The notes beneath the pieces were generated by a model that saw only the letters and a program-made list of their open reading frames with translations, did no database searches and was not told where the DNA came from. Positions 22,513 through 31,349 of a stretch of DNA of 64,000 bases are shown here, one piece after another (position 1 is the first letter of the stretch; each line of letters begins with the position of its first letter). The position numbers were made by a program, and so were the translations under genes. Source of the DNA: Limnohabitans radicicola (GTDB lineage Bacteria; Pseudomonadota; Gammaproteobacteria; Burkholderiales; Burkholderiaceae_C); the NCBI RefSeq assembly GCF_014837235.1, contig NZ_JACYFT010000003.1, positions 205,660 through 269,659 on the forward strand. The letters are read 5' to 3'.

Positions 22513-23481
22513 TCAATCGAGCTTGACGTTGGCCGCCTTGATCGCCTTGGCCCACTCGGACGTTTCGCGTTCCAAGAGGCGTGTCATGTCGGCCGGGGGC
22601 AAAAACCGCACCTCGATGCCGGCCTGATCAGCGCGCTGTTTGGTTTCGGGCAGTTCCATGCTGCGCTTGACATCGGCCGACAGTTTTTGCAAGACCGGAG
22701 CTGGCGTGCCCGTGGGTGCATACAGGGCCACCCACGACTCCAGCGAGAAGCTGGGAAGCCCCGCCTCGGCCACCGTGGGGACCTGCGGCATTTGCGGGTG
22801 GCGGGTCTTGCCCGTCACCGCCAGGGCCTTGAGCTTGCCGCCTTGCACATGCTGCATCACCGAAGGCGGGGTGGTGATGAACACCTGCACCTGGCCTGCC
22901 AGCACATCGGCGATGGCCTGGCCCGACCCCTTGTAGGGCACATGGGTCATGTCCACACTGGTTTGCTGCTTGAAGATTTCGGTGCCGATGTGCGAGACCG
23001 AGCCGTTGCCCTGCGAGGCGTAGTTCACTTTGCCGGGGTTGGCCTTGACCCAGGCGATGAAGTCCTTGAGGTTGTTGGCAGGCACTGAGGGGTGGACTGC
23101 AATCACATTGGTGGCCACGGTGATCAGGCCCACGGGCGTCAAGTCTTTCAAGTCCCAAGGCAGCTTGTCCATCAGGATCGGGTTGGCGATGTGGTAACCC
23201 GAGTACGACACCAGCAAGGTGTGCCCGTCTTTGGCGCTGCGCGCAACCGTCTGGTAAGCCAGGTTGCCGCTGGCCCCGGGCTTGTTGTCCACCACCACCG
23301 ACTGCCCGATCACCCGGGCCAAAGGCTCGGCCACCAGACGCGCAGACGTGTCCACCAAGCCGCCGGGCGGGTTGGGCACGACCAGGCTGATCGGTTTGCT
23401 GGGAAAGGTCTGGGCCAACGCAGCCAGAGGCGCGGCCAGTGCCAGAACGGTGGTCAGGGTGAGGCGAGTGAAGTGTTTCAT
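22513..23481 (-). CDS. tripartite tricarboxylate transporter receptor (Bug/TctC family)
   Basis: Orphan periplasmic receptor, 322 residues, with a signal peptide ending near AALAQ (residue 24), the opening PISLVVPNPPGGLVDTSAR, VVDNKPGASGNLAYQ and a ligand-loop region YASQGNGSVSHIG. The ATG at 23481 gives a standard signal peptide; an in-frame TTG at 23502 would overlap the stop region of the upstream oxidoreductase. The two genes form a unit, so the receptor may deliver a substrate of that enzyme. Confidence 0.92.
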   Translation of the reverse strand: MKHFTRLTLTTVLALAAPLAALAQTFPSKPISLVVPNPPGGLVDTSARLVAEPLARVIGQSVVVDNKPGASGNLAYQTVARSAKDGHTLLVSYSGYHIANPILMDKLPWDLKDLTPVGLITVATNVIAVHPSVPANNLKDFIAWVKANPGKVNYASQGNGSVSHIGTEIFKQQTSVDMTHVPYKGSGQAIADVLAGQVQVFITTPPSVMQHVQGGKLKALAVTGKTRHPQMPQVPTVAEAGLPSFSLESWVALYAPTGTPAPVLQKLSADVKRSMELPETKQRADQAGIEVRFLPPADMTRLLERETSEWAKAIKAANVKLD

Positions 23482-23498
23482 GGTGTTCTTCAGTGGGT

Positions 23499-24620
23499 TC
23501 AACGCATGCCGATCTTGGCGTCTGCAAAAATGTTTTTGGCTTCTCGTGGCAGGCTGCGCCAGTATTGGTGTTGGGCGTTCACGGTGCCATCCAGGGCCAC
23601 GGCGGCTTCCCAGCCCCAGCGGGGTTTGTACATGAAGGAGCGGGCCAGCGCGACCAGGTCGGCGTCGCCGCGCTGCAGCACAGCTTCGGCCTGGGTGGGC
23701 TCGGTGATCAGGCCCACGGCAAAGGTGGTCAGGCCCGAACGCTCCTTGACGGCTTTGGCCAAGGGCACCTGGTACTCGGGGCCGAGTGTGATCTTTTGCA
23801 GGGGCGACACGCCACCCGAAGATATGTGCACGAACTGCGCCCCGGCCTGCTTGACGTGCTGGGCCAGCTCGCAGGTTTCGTCGATCGTCCAGCCGCCATC
23901 GACCCAGTCGGTGCCCGAAATGCGGATGCCCAGCGTGCCGTCAAAAACCTCGCGAACGGCCTGGAACACCTCCATCACAAAGCGGATGCGGTTCTCAAAG
24001 CTGCCGCCATAGGCGTCTGTGCGCTGGTTGGACAGGGGCGACAGGAATTGGTGCAGCAGGTAGCCATGCGCGGCGTGCAGTTCAATCGCCTCGATGCCCA
24101 TGACCTGTGCCCGTTGGGCGGTGTAGACAAAGTCTTTTTTGACCTTCTCGATGTCGGCCAGCGACATGGCGCTTGGCGGGGCTTCTTGCGGCAGATGGGG
24201 CAGGGCGCTGGGGGCCAGCGGCTGCCAGCCCCCGTTTTGTGGGGTGATCAGCATGCCGCCGTCCCAGGGAGCGGCACTCGAGGCTTTGCGGCCCGCGTGG
24301 CTGACCTGCAAGCATACGGGCATGGCGGGCGCCAAGCGCCGTGCGCGTTGCAGGTTGTTGCTCAAGGCTTCGGCAGTGGCATCGTCCCACAGGCCCAGGC
24401 AGCCGGGGCTGATGCGGCCTTCGGGCGAGACGGCGGTGGCTTCGATGGTCAGCATGCCCGCGCCGCTGTTGAGCAGGTTGGTCCAGTGCGTCAGGTGCCA
24501 GTCGTTGGCCTGGCCGTCCAGGGCCGAGTACTGGCACATGGGCGCGATGACGATGCGGTTGGGCAGGGTGAGAGGACCACGGGGGGCGTCGAAAGTGAAG
24601 GGGGTGAAAAGCAGACTCAT
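23499..24620 (-). CDS. NADH:flavin oxidoreductase, old yellow enzyme family
   Basis: FMN-dependent ene-reductase, 373 residues, TIM barrel. The FMN-binding start PLTLPNRIVIAPMCQYSA carries the cysteine typical of the thermophilic-like YqjM/NamA class. HAAHGYLLHQFLSPLSNQR contains the His-Ala-Ala-His substrate motif and the FMN phosphate loop region follows later as ADLVALARSFMYKP. The class reduces activated C=C bonds such as those of enones and nitro compounds. It is followed by the Bug receptor gene. Confidence 0.92.
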   Translation of the reverse strand: MSLLFTPFTFDAPRGPLTLPNRIVIAPMCQYSALDGQANDWHLTHWTNLLNSGAGMLTIEATAVSPEGRISPGCLGLWDDATAEALSNNLQRARRLAPAMPVCLQVSHAGRKASSAAPWDGGMLITPQNGGWQPLAPSALPHLPQEAPPSAMSLADIEKVKKDFVYTAQRAQVMGIEAIELHAAHGYLLHQFLSPLSNQRTDAYGGSFENRIRFVMEVFQAVREVFDGTLGIRISGTDWVDGGWTIDETCELAQHVKQAGAQFVHISSGGVSPLQKITLGPEYQVPLAKAVKERSGLTTFAVGLITEPTQAEAVLQRGDADLVALARSFMYKPRWGWEAAVALDGTVNAQHQYWRSLPREAKNIFADAKIGMR

Positions 24621-24699
24621 GCCGCGATCTTAGGCATGCAGGCGTTTGAGCCTATCCGCTGCGTGACAAGACCCCAAGAGGCGTTTGGCCTTCAAGTTC

Positions 24700-25389
24700 T
24701 TAAGCTGACCAAAGTCCCCATTCCGGGCCGCAAGGGGCATCGACCGTCAGCGCCTGCCCGCTCACCGGGTGGCGCATGTCCAGGCGCAGCGCGTGCAGCC
24801 ACAAGCGGGGGACACCCATGTGCGCGGCCACCGCCCGGTTGAGCGGCCCCTTGCCATGGGTGGCGTCGCCCATGATGGGGTGGGCGATGTGCTTCATGTG
24901 GCGGCGCAGCTGGTGGCGGCGGCCCGTCAAAGGCTGCAGCTGCACCTCGGCCCAGCGCAGGCTCGGGAATTGACCTTGCGCAATGGGCAGCTCGCCCCGG
25001 CGCAGGGTTTGGTAACGCGTCTGGGCGGGCTGGATTTCTTCACGCTCTGAGCGCATGTCGTCGGGCATGCGTTTTAAGGGGTGGTCGATCCAACCCTCTG
25101 GCAAGGGCCAACCCCGCACGATTGCCCTGTAAGTCTTGTGCAGACCTTCGCCCGTTTCAAAAGCCTGCCCCAGCGTGCGGGCCACCTCGGCGGTCAATGC
25201 AAAGACCAGCACGCCGCTGGTGCCTTTGTCCAGGCGGTGCACAGGCCAGACGTGCTGGCCGATCTGGTCGCGCAGGGTTTGCAGCACAAAGCGCGTTTCG
25301 CCCTTGTCCAGAGGGGTGCGATGCACCAGCCAGCCTGCGGGTTTGTGCACGATGGCGAGATAATCGTCCAGGTAAAGGATGTCGAGCAT
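24700..25389 (-). CDS. truC: tRNA pseudouridine(65) synthase TruC
   Basis: RluA-family pseudouridine synthase, 229 residues, which modifies U65 of tRNAs. The catalytic motif HRLDKGTSG lies at 51-59 with Asp54 as nucleophile. The start [20 protein letters not shown] and the C-terminal [19 protein letters not shown] match TruC better than the longer RluA/C/D enzymes, which carry an S4 domain absent here. The ATG is at 25387-25389 and overlaps the divergent yaaA ATG by two bases. Confidence 0.88.
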   Translation of the reverse strand: MLDILYLDDYLAIVHKPAGWLVHRTPLDKGETRFVLQTLRDQIGQHVWPVHRLDKGTSGVLVFALTAEVARTLGQAFETGEGLHKTYRAIVRGWPLPEGWIDHPLKRMPDDMRSEREEIQPAQTRYQTLRRGELPIAQGQFPSLRWAEVQLQPLTGRRHQLRRHMKHIAHPIMGDATHGKGPLNRAVAAHMGVPRLWLHALRLDMRHPVSGQALTVDAPCGPEWGLWSA

Positions 25390-26164
25390 GTTGTTCTTAT
25401 TGTCACCCGCCAAATCCCTGGACTACGAGACCCCTGTGGGCGATGTGCCCCACACGCTGCCGCAGTTTGTGCCCCAGGCGGCCGAACTGATCGACGTGCT
25501 GCGCCCGTATTCGCCCCAGCAGATCGCCGAACTGATGGACCTGTCGGACGCGCTGTCGGCCCTGAACGTGGCCCGCTACGAAGCCTGGAGCCCCAAATTC
25601 ACCGCCAAAAACTCCAAGCAGGCGGTGCTGGCCTTCAATGGCGACGTGTACGAAGGTCTGGACGCCAAAAACCTGAACGCCAAACAACTCGAGTGGGCGC
25701 AGGCGCATGTCTGCATCCTGAGTGGCCTGTATGGTGTGCTGCGCCCGCTGGACTGGATGCAGCCCTACCGCCTGGAAATGGGCACCTCCCTCCAAAACCC
25801 CAAGGGAGCCAACCTCTACAAGTTCTGGGGCTCACAGATCGCCGAGTACCTCAACGAGCGGCTGGCCAAGGACAAGAGCCCGGTCATCGTCAACCTGGCC
25901 TCGCAGGAGTACTTCAAGTCGGTGGACCGCAAGGCGCTGCAGGCCCGCGTGATCGAATGCGTGTTTGAAGATTTCAAGGGCGGCAAATACAAGGTCATCA
26001 GCTTCAACGCCAAGCGTGCCCGCGGCCTGATGGCCCGTTACGCGATCAAAAACAAAATCACCAAGCCTGAAGGCCTGCTGAAGTTCGACCTCGAAGGTTA
26101 TGCCTACGACGCCGCCGCTTCTGAACCCGACCGCCTGGTCTTTCGCCGCAAGGTGCAGGCATGA
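25388..26164 (+). CDS. yaaA: peroxide stress protein YaaA
   Basis: 258-residue YaaA/DUF328 protein that in E. coli limits free iron and DNA damage under hydrogen peroxide. It opens [16 protein letters not shown] and contains [23 protein letters not shown] and a [13 protein letters not shown] segment, all family marks. The ATG at 25388 is chosen because the family starts MLxLLSPAK and AAAGGA lies eight bases upstream; an ATG at 25379 is also in frame. Its stop overlaps the ATG of queF. Confidence 0.93.
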   Translation: MLFLLSPAKSLDYETPVGDVPHTLPQFVPQAAELIDVLRPYSPQQIAELMDLSDALSALNVARYEAWSPKFTAKNSKQAVLAFNGDVYEGLDAKNLNAKQLEWAQAHVCILSGLYGVLRPLDWMQPYRLEMGTSLQNPKGANLYKFWGSQIAEYLNERLAKDKSPVIVNLASQEYFKSVDRKALQARVIECVFEDFKGGKYKVISFNAKRARGLMARYAIKNKITKPEGLLKFDLEGYAYDAAASEPDRLVFRRKVQA

Positions 26165-27024
26165 GCATGAACACCCCTGAAAACACGCCAGAACAATCGC
26201 AGCTGGGCAAGTCCAGCGCCTATGTGGACCAGTACGACGCGAGTCTGCTGTTCCCCATCCCGCGTGCCACCAAACGCGCCGAGATCGGCATCACCGCACA
26301 TCCGGTGTTTTTTGGCGCAGACCTGTGGACCGCGTTCGAGCTGTCCTGGCTCAATGCCAAAGGCAAGCCACAGGTGGCGCTGGCCCACATCACCGTGCCC
26401 GCTGAGAGCACGCACATTGTGGAAAGCAAATCTTTCAAGCTGTACTTGAACAGCTTCAACAACACCCGCATCGACAGCGCCGACGAAGTGCGTGATCGCA
26501 TCCGCCGCGACATCAGCGCCGCCATCTGGCACGGCAGTGCGGTGCAGGCCAGTGCGGGCGTCAAATTGCTCATGCCTGAAAAGTTCGATGCCGAGCCCGT
26601 GCACGAACTGGACGGTTTCAACCTCGACCGGCTCGACATCGAGTGCACCCGTTACCAGCCCGCGCCTGAGCTGCTGAGCGTCAACACGGCCGAAGCTCCG
26701 GTGACCGAAACCCTGGTCAGCCACCTGCTCAAAAGCAACTGCCTGGTCACAGGCCAGCCCGACTGGGGCAGTGTGCAGATCAGCTACAGCGGCCACCAGA
26801 TCGACCAGGCCGGGCTGCTGCAGTACATCGTGAGTTTTCGCAACCACAACGAGTTCCATGAGCAGTGCGTCGAGCGCATCTTCATGGACATCTGGACGCG
26901 CTGCAAACCCACGCAACTGACGGTCTATGCCCGCTACACCCGCCGTGGCGGGCTGGACATCAACCCCTGGCGCACCAGCGCACCGGGCGCGCTGCCGCCC
27001 AACGTGCGCACCGCACGCCAGTGA
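26161..27024 (+). CDS. queF: NADPH-dependent 7-cyano-7-deazaguanine reductase QueF
   Basis: Reduces preQ0 to preQ1 in queuosine synthesis. The 287-residue long (type II) form shows the nucleophile in [12 protein letters not shown] (Cys194) with the proton donor Asp201 and the conserved [10 protein letters not shown] segment that contributes the active-site glutamate. The short QueF of Gram-positives is about half this length. ATG overlaps the yaaA stop (ATGA) and the stop overlaps the GTG of the next gene, so yaaA, queF and the ATP-grasp gene are translated together. Confidence 0.94.
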   Translation: MSMNTPENTPEQSQLGKSSAYVDQYDASLLFPIPRATKRAEIGITAHPVFFGADLWTAFELSWLNAKGKPQVALAHITVPAESTHIVESKSFKLYLNSFNNTRIDSADEVRDRIRRDISAAIWHGSAVQASAGVKLLMPEKFDAEPVHELDGFNLDRLDIECTRYQPAPELLSVNTAEAPVTETLVSHLLKSNCLVTGQPDWGSVQISYSGHQIDQAGLLQYIVSFRNHNEFHEQCVERIFMDIWTRCKPTQLTVYARYTRRGGLDINPWRTSAPGALPPNVRTARQ

Positions 27025-28337
27025 ACCACCACGCCGTGCCGTCCCCGCTGGACCACATCCGCTCGATCGCGGGCAACCTCAACCAGGACTGTGCCTGCTT
27101 CTCGCTCGACATGGACGCGCTGCACCAGTCGCTGCATGCCGACTCGGTGCTGTCGGCCTGGTGGCCGCACTGGCAGGACACACATGCCCACCTGTTTGCG
27201 GCCTCAGGCCTGTTTGTCAGCCAGACGCAGCTGACGGCCATGCAAGAAGCCGTCAAGGTGCTGCACGAGGTCATGACCTCGCCCGCGTGGCGTCAGCACG
27301 CACTGGCCGCAGAACCTGCTCTGCAACGTGCAGGGCCGCGTGGCGTGTTCATGGGGTACGACTTTCACCTGACCGAGTCCGGCCCCAAGCTGATCGAGAT
27401 CAACACCAACGCGGGCGGGGCCATGCTCAACCTCGCGCTCACGCGGGCGCAGCGCGCTTGCTGCGACGCGGCCAGGGACTGGATGCACACCGCCACCGAT
27501 GTGACGCAGCTGGAGCAACGCTGGCTCGACATGTTTGCGCAGGAGTGGGCCTTGCAGCGCCCGCAGGAGCCCTTCATCCCGCTGCAGGGGCGTGCGCGCA
27601 CGCTCGCCATCGTGGACGAAGACCCTGCCAGCCAGTACCTGTACCCGGAGTTTTTGCTGTTCCAGGACCTGTTCCGGCAAGCCGGGGTGGATGCACGGGT
27701 GCTGACCCCGCAAGACTTGAGTTGGGTGGATGGTCAGTTGCAACATGCAGGCGAGCCCATCGACATGGTCTACCTGCGCCTGACCGACTTTGACCTGAGC
27801 CAGCCTGCCCATGTGGCCTTGCAGCAGGCCTGGGCATCCGACGCCTGCGTGTTCACGCCCAACCCGCAAACCCACGCACTGCATGCCAACAAGCGCCATC
27901 TGGCAACACTGAGCGATGCACCGTTTGTGGCCCAGCTGGGCCTGCAGCCGCAGGCGCTGTCGGTGCTGGCCAGCGTGGTGCCACCCACGCAACTGCTCAC
28001 CCCGGACAATGCCGAGCGGCTCTGGGCCGAGCGCAAGCGGTACTTCTTCAAACCCCTGTCGGGCTTTGGCTCCAAGGCCGCCTACCGGGGCGACAAGCTG
28101 ACCACCAAGACCTGGGCGCAGATCAGCCAGTTGCCCTACGTGGCGCAGGCCTTGATCCCACCCAGCCAGCGCGTGGTCATGGTCAATGACCAGCGCAAGA
28201 CGCTGAAGGTCGACGTGCGGGCCTACGCCTACAACGGCCAGGTACAACTGTTTGCCGCCCGCCTGTACGATGGCCAGACCACCAACTTCCGCAGCGATGG
28301 GGGTGGGTTTGCGCCTGTGTTTGTGACGCCGACCTGA
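27021..28337 (+). CDS. circularly permuted ATP-grasp protein of unknown substrate
   Basis: 438-residue protein that I do not recognise as a named enzyme. The metal-binding half comes first: [20 protein letters not shown] at about 115-134. The phosphate-binding half follows: [19 protein letters not shown] at about 340-358, then [20 protein letters not shown]. This order is the circular permutation seen in glutathionylspermidine synthase-like ATP-grasps, which ligate carboxylates to amines. No signal peptide. The GTG start at 27021 overlaps the queF stop by four bases. A role linked to queuosine or to a peptide bond is only inference from context. The gene ends at the edge of the accessory island. 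Confidence 0.75.
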   Translation: MNHHAVPSPLDHIRSIAGNLNQDCACFSLDMDALHQSLHADSVLSAWWPHWQDTHAHLFAASGLFVSQTQLTAMQEAVKVLHEVMTSPAWRQHALAAEPALQRAGPRGVFMGYDFHLTESGPKLIEINTNAGGAMLNLALTRAQRACCDAARDWMHTATDVTQLEQRWLDMFAQEWALQRPQEPFIPLQGRARTLAIVDEDPASQYLYPEFLLFQDLFRQAGVDARVLTPQDLSWVDGQLQHAGEPIDMVYLRLTDFDLSQPAHVALQQAWASDACVFTPNPQTHALHANKRHLATLSDAPFVAQLGLQPQALSVLASVVPPTQLLTPDNAERLWAERKRYFFKPLSGFGSKAAYRGDKLTTKTWAQISQLPYVAQALIPPSQRVVMVNDQRKTLKVDVRAYAYNGQVQLFAARLYDGQTTNFRSDGGGFAPVFVTPT

Positions 28338-28349
28338 TGACTGGTGCTG

Positions 28350-28899
28350 GGGCCATGTCGGCGGTGAGTATTGAATACTCTTTGCCCTCGGCCACGCCGC
28401 GTGCTTTCCACTCGTCGGTCAGCTCCCCGCGCACGGAGATGGAGCGCAGCTGCTTCTCGATCCATGCCTGCGGGTAGCCTTTGGCCTGGTACAGCTCGCG
28501 TGCACGGGCGCTGGCCAGTTCGGGGCTTTCGATTTCTTTGACGCGTTCATACCCCACCTGTGCCAGCCAGCGTTTGAACGGCTCGGCCTTGGGTGACGGG
28601 ATGGACTGGATGATGCGGAACAAGCCTTCGGTGTTGGCGCAATCGGTCTCGCGCTGTTTGCCGTCTAAGGCCGTCAGTTTCAACCCGTGACAAAACGTCA
28701 CGGGTTGGCCACCCTCGGCATTGAGCCGCTGTTTGAGTTTGCGCCAATACGCACCGGCATCTAGGCTACCGGTCAGGGTTGCGCAAACATCCACCACGGA
28801 AAACCACCATTCCTCGTTGTGCCAGACACGGCGAATGGTGGTTTCCTGGAATACCGCGATGTGGTGCGCGGGATCGTTGGGGGTGGTGATTTTCTTTAT
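28350..28899 (-). pseudogene. BRO-N/antirepressor gene remnant
   Basis: The minus strand encodes the BRO-N DNA-binding fold: RRVWHNEEWWFSVVDVCATL, then GLFRIIQSIPSPKAEPFKRW and AWIEKQLRSISVRGELTDEW. Such proteins occur in prophages and in DinD-like damage-inducible genes. The C-terminal half is missing: the frame runs after SILTADM straight into the antisense of the ATP-grasp gene. At the 5' end no ATG is present; the likely start codon is an ATA at 28897-28899 that would read MKKITT if it were ATG, with a stop just upstream. A LexA box lies 17 bases before it. Confidence 0.7.
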
Positions 28900-28915
28900 A
28901 CGGCGCCCTGAAAAA

Positions 28916-28931
28916 CTGTAATTTTATACAG
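28916..28931 (-). promoter_or_regulatory. LexA (SOS) box
   Basis: CTGTAATTTTATACAG, a 16-base palindrome with the invariant CTG-N10-CAG spacing and A/T core of LexA sites. It lies just upstream of the BRO-N remnant, whose family includes damage-inducible members, so this is probably its SOS operator. Confidence 0.75.
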
Positions 28932-28954
28932 TTGTTTGCAGTGGCGCCTAGCGC

Positions 28955-29218
28955 TATTACTTCCCTGAACTGATTGCAGCTCGCACGCCCAGCGTGGGCA
29001 CCGTCGATTCGTTTCAGTGCCAAGAGCGCGACATCATTGCCATCACCTTGACGCGCAGCAACCCCCAAGGCGAGATCGGCTTCCTGTCCGACATCCGCCG
29101 CATGAACGTGGGCATGACCCGCGCACGGCGCAAATTGCTGCTGGTGGGCGATTCGTCCACGCTTGGCAGGCATCCGTTTTTTGTGGAATTGTTGGAGTTT
29201 GTGAAGGGAGTGGGTGCT
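28955..29218 (+). pseudogene. 3' fragment of an SF1 (DNA2/NAM7-like) helicase
   Basis: The plus strand carries helicase motifs V and VI near the C-terminus of a UvrD/Dna2-type superfamily 1 helicase: GTVDSFQCQERDIIAITLTR and RRMNVGMTRARRKLLLVGD. A TAG stop lies just before 28955 in the same frame and nothing upstream continues the protein, so the ATPase half is gone. Downstream of about 29218 the frame stays open to 29377 but the residues no longer look like helicase; there it runs antisense to another broken gene. The motif VI cysteine in SFQCQE replaces the usual glycine. Confidence 0.7.
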
Positions 29219-29224
29219 ACCGGA

Positions 29225-29409
29225 CAGCGCATGAGATGGGCAATCACTGACGTGAATCTGTGGAATCAACTGCTGGTAGCTGGGCGACCCAGGATCTACC
29301 TGCTGCACCATACGCAGAAGGTCGCCCCATCCACGTATAGCGTCTTGTTCTCACTGCTCAGAGCCGAGAACAGGTAGTTGAAGGCTGCAATCCAGTTGAC
29401 CGGCAACAT
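29225..29409 (-). pseudogene. frameshifted, truncated partner gene coupled to the GHKL gene
   Basis: On the minus strand an ATG at 29407-29409 overlaps the stop of the GHKL gene (TAATG), a sign of translational coupling. It opens MLPVNWIAAFNYLFSALSSE and continues to YVDGATF, then stops at 29296-29298 after 37 codons. A one-base shift after the Phe codon reads on as LRMVQQVDPGSPSYQQL and beyond to about 29225, where the helicase fragment begins. So the gene seems to have lost one base and its 3' end. No homologue is named here; the protein-like reading in both frames is my own inference. Confidence 0.4.
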
Positions 29410-31349
29410 TACGCAACGCTTTCGAACTTGGCTTGGGCAACAGGAATCGGCTCAATGAACTTCGCCAACTCTTCTTGCTGGGTGAGCAGGAACGGGGCGT
29501 CCTTGACCTTGTCGTAGAGCTTCAAAAGCCGTTGTTCCGCCCTGTTCAAAATCGTGTTGTAGAGCAGCGGCTGAATCTTCACCTTGTCGTTGTCTTCGGT
29601 GCGAGTGCCTCCCTCACCGCTTTCAATCTGGTCGCCAAGTACGAAGCCGTCAATTCGGGTGTCTGGTTGAATGTGGCCCCGCTTCTTCAACTCCTTCACA
29701 TACTTCCAGATCTGTTCCTTTTCCTTGGAGCCGAGGGAGAGCTTGGTGGTCTTCAGATCAACAATGACTAGGTGCTGCACGCCCGCTTCTTGGTGATCCT
29801 CGTTGTACGAAGGCAAAGAGTAGAAGCCGGTGCTGCCATCACCGCGAATGACGAAGTCAGGCCGGTTCAACGACGCCTTCTCGGCCTTGCCGTCGAAGAG
29901 CTCGCGGATGACCGTCGTCATGCCCTTGTTGGACGTGAAGTGGATGGACTCAAACTTGTCCCCGAACATCCATAGGCCCTTGGCGAAGAGCGGCTGGAGT
30001 TCCTTCACCTCGTCAATGCCAGCGATCTGAATCTTGATCCGCAGTTCATTGATGACCTTCAGGCGGCCCTGAATCTCGTCCAGTACGACCTTCGCCATGC
30101 CAATGGTCCACTGGCTAAGGACTTCGTGCAGAGCGTCCAAGTCATGCGATTCTTGGTTGTGCAGGATTTCTAGCAAGCCGTACTGGGACTTGCTCTTCTC
30201 AAGCTTTGCCAAGATGGATGTCAATTGAACAATTTCCTGTTCTCCGAAGTTTGGGCACGTATCCACGACCTCATTGACGAAGCTGGTGACACGATCCTTG
30301 CTCAGCAGCGGTAAAGTGTTGACGGACTGCCCGACTTTCTGGAATACAGCACTTCGCCTGTCCTCACGTTCAAGAGCACTCGTGTTGTCAATGATCTGCC
30401 GAATCTTGTCCTGAATGATTGGCCTCGTTGTGTCCCATGCGACGTTCTTTTCGATGAAGCCCGACCAGTCCTCTTTGACGGCGTTATTCTTGTTCAGAAA
30501 GTCGGCCTGCACGATGAAGGTGAAGCGCTTGGCCTTCTCAGTTCTGCCGTCAAGAATACGTTCAACGTCGGCACCTCGCCACTTGCACTCGCCCACCGCA
30601 CGATTCGTGACCCACCAAGCTATGCCGTGCTGCTTAGTCGTCTTGTCAGCCTTGCCGGTGTCAATGTGATAAATCTTGGCCGTGCCATAGCCGGGCACTT
30701 CAACGTCAACGATTGAGAGGGACGACCTGCTGATGTCCGCAAACGAAATGGGGGTGCCGTTCAGACTGACTTTGAAGGACGGGTTGGCGAGGAACCGCCC
30801 ACCAAGAAGCTCTCTAGCCTGTTCAACCGTAAGGCTGGTCTGACGGATTTCGCCTTCGCCTGTGATCGTCGTGCCATGCCCTTCAACACCTTTATCAACG
30901 AACTCTACGAGTTCAGTGATAAGGGGCTTGTTTGCCGTACGGCTGACCTTGTAGACGATCTTCTGACCGTCTTTCACTGAAGTAACGACGTAGCTCTTGG
31001 TGAGGCAGAAGCTGGCAAAGCGGCCCTTGCCATTCTTGCCGAAAACGAAGCGTGGAAGACCTTCTACGCCTGGTGGGGGTGCCGCCGTGGGACCAGACTT
31101 GGCGATACGGTCATAGGACATAGCACGCCAGATGTAATCGAACTCGGCCTTGGTCATTCCCTTGCCGTTGTCCGAAATGGAGAACTGCTTGTTCTTCTTC
31201 GGATCAGGCCAGCATATGTCGACCTTCGTTGCATAAGCGTCCCAGCAGTTGGCAACGAGCTCAACGATGGCCGTGCTTGGGTTGGTGATGATGGAACCAG
31301 CCCAGCTTTCAAGAAAGCGGTCCTCATAAAAAATGTTTTCCTGCTGCAC
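29409..31349 (-). CDS. GHKL ATPase fused to a C-terminal PD-(D/E)XK nuclease domain
   Basis: 646-residue protein with no name I can assign. Residues 1-200 form an Hsp90/MutL/MORC-type GHKL ATPase: N-box glutamate and asparagine in ELVANCWDAY (Glu30, Asn34, Asp37), DNGKGM at 60-65, and GKNGKGRFA at 104-112. A middle domain of about 250 residues follows. The C-terminus has a PD-(D/E)XK-like core: RPDF at 496-499 and VDLKTTK at 530-536, preceded by LQPLFAKGLWMFGDKFES, which resembles Shedu (DUF4263)-type nucleases. GTG start at 31349 with AAGGAAGG upstream. Prokaryotic MORC-like GHKL proteins are known next to restriction-modification genes, as here. Less GC-rich than its neighbours, which suggests transfer. 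Confidence 0.8.
   Translation of the reverse strand: MQQENIFYEDRFLESWAGSIITNPSTAIVELVANCWDAYATKVDICWPDPKKNKQFSISDNGKGMTKAEFDYIWRAMSYDRIAKSGPTAAPPPGVEGLPRFVFGKNGKGRFASFCLTKSYVVTSVKDGQKIVYKVSRTANKPLITELVEFVDKGVEGHGTTITGEGEIRQTSLTVEQARELLGGRFLANPSFKVSLNGTPISFADISRSSLSIVDVEVPGYGTAKIYHIDTGKADKTTKQHGIAWWVTNRAVGECKWRGADVERILDGRTEKAKRFTFIVQADFLNKNNAVKEDWSGFIEKNVAWDTTRPIIQDKIRQIIDNTSALEREDRRSAVFQKVGQSVNTLPLLSKDRVTSFVNEVVDTCPNFGEQEIVQLTSILAKLEKSKSQYGLLEILHNQESHDLDALHEVLSQWTIGMAKVVLDEIQGRLKVINELRIKIQIAGIDEVKELQPLFAKGLWMFGDKFESIHFTSNKGMTTVIRELFDGKAEKASLNRPDFVIRGDGSTGFYSLPSYNEDHQEAGVQHLVIVDLKTTKLSLGSKEKEQIWKYVKELKKRGHIQPDTRIDGFVLGDQIESGEGGTRTEDNDKVKIQPLLYNTILNRAEQRLLKLYDKVKDAPFLLTQQEELAKFIEPIPVAQAKFESVA

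Noticed and set aside
28183-28797. BRO-N frame as an intact 204-residue gene
   Set aside because: Its last 50 or so codons are antisense to the ATP-grasp gene and the N-terminal part of the domain lies upstream of its first ATG-like codon; it is treated as a remnant.
28766-29311. 181-residue minus-strand frame
   Set aside because: Only its first 30 residues look like protein (the frameshifted partner); the rest is antisense to the helicase fragment and BRO-N region.
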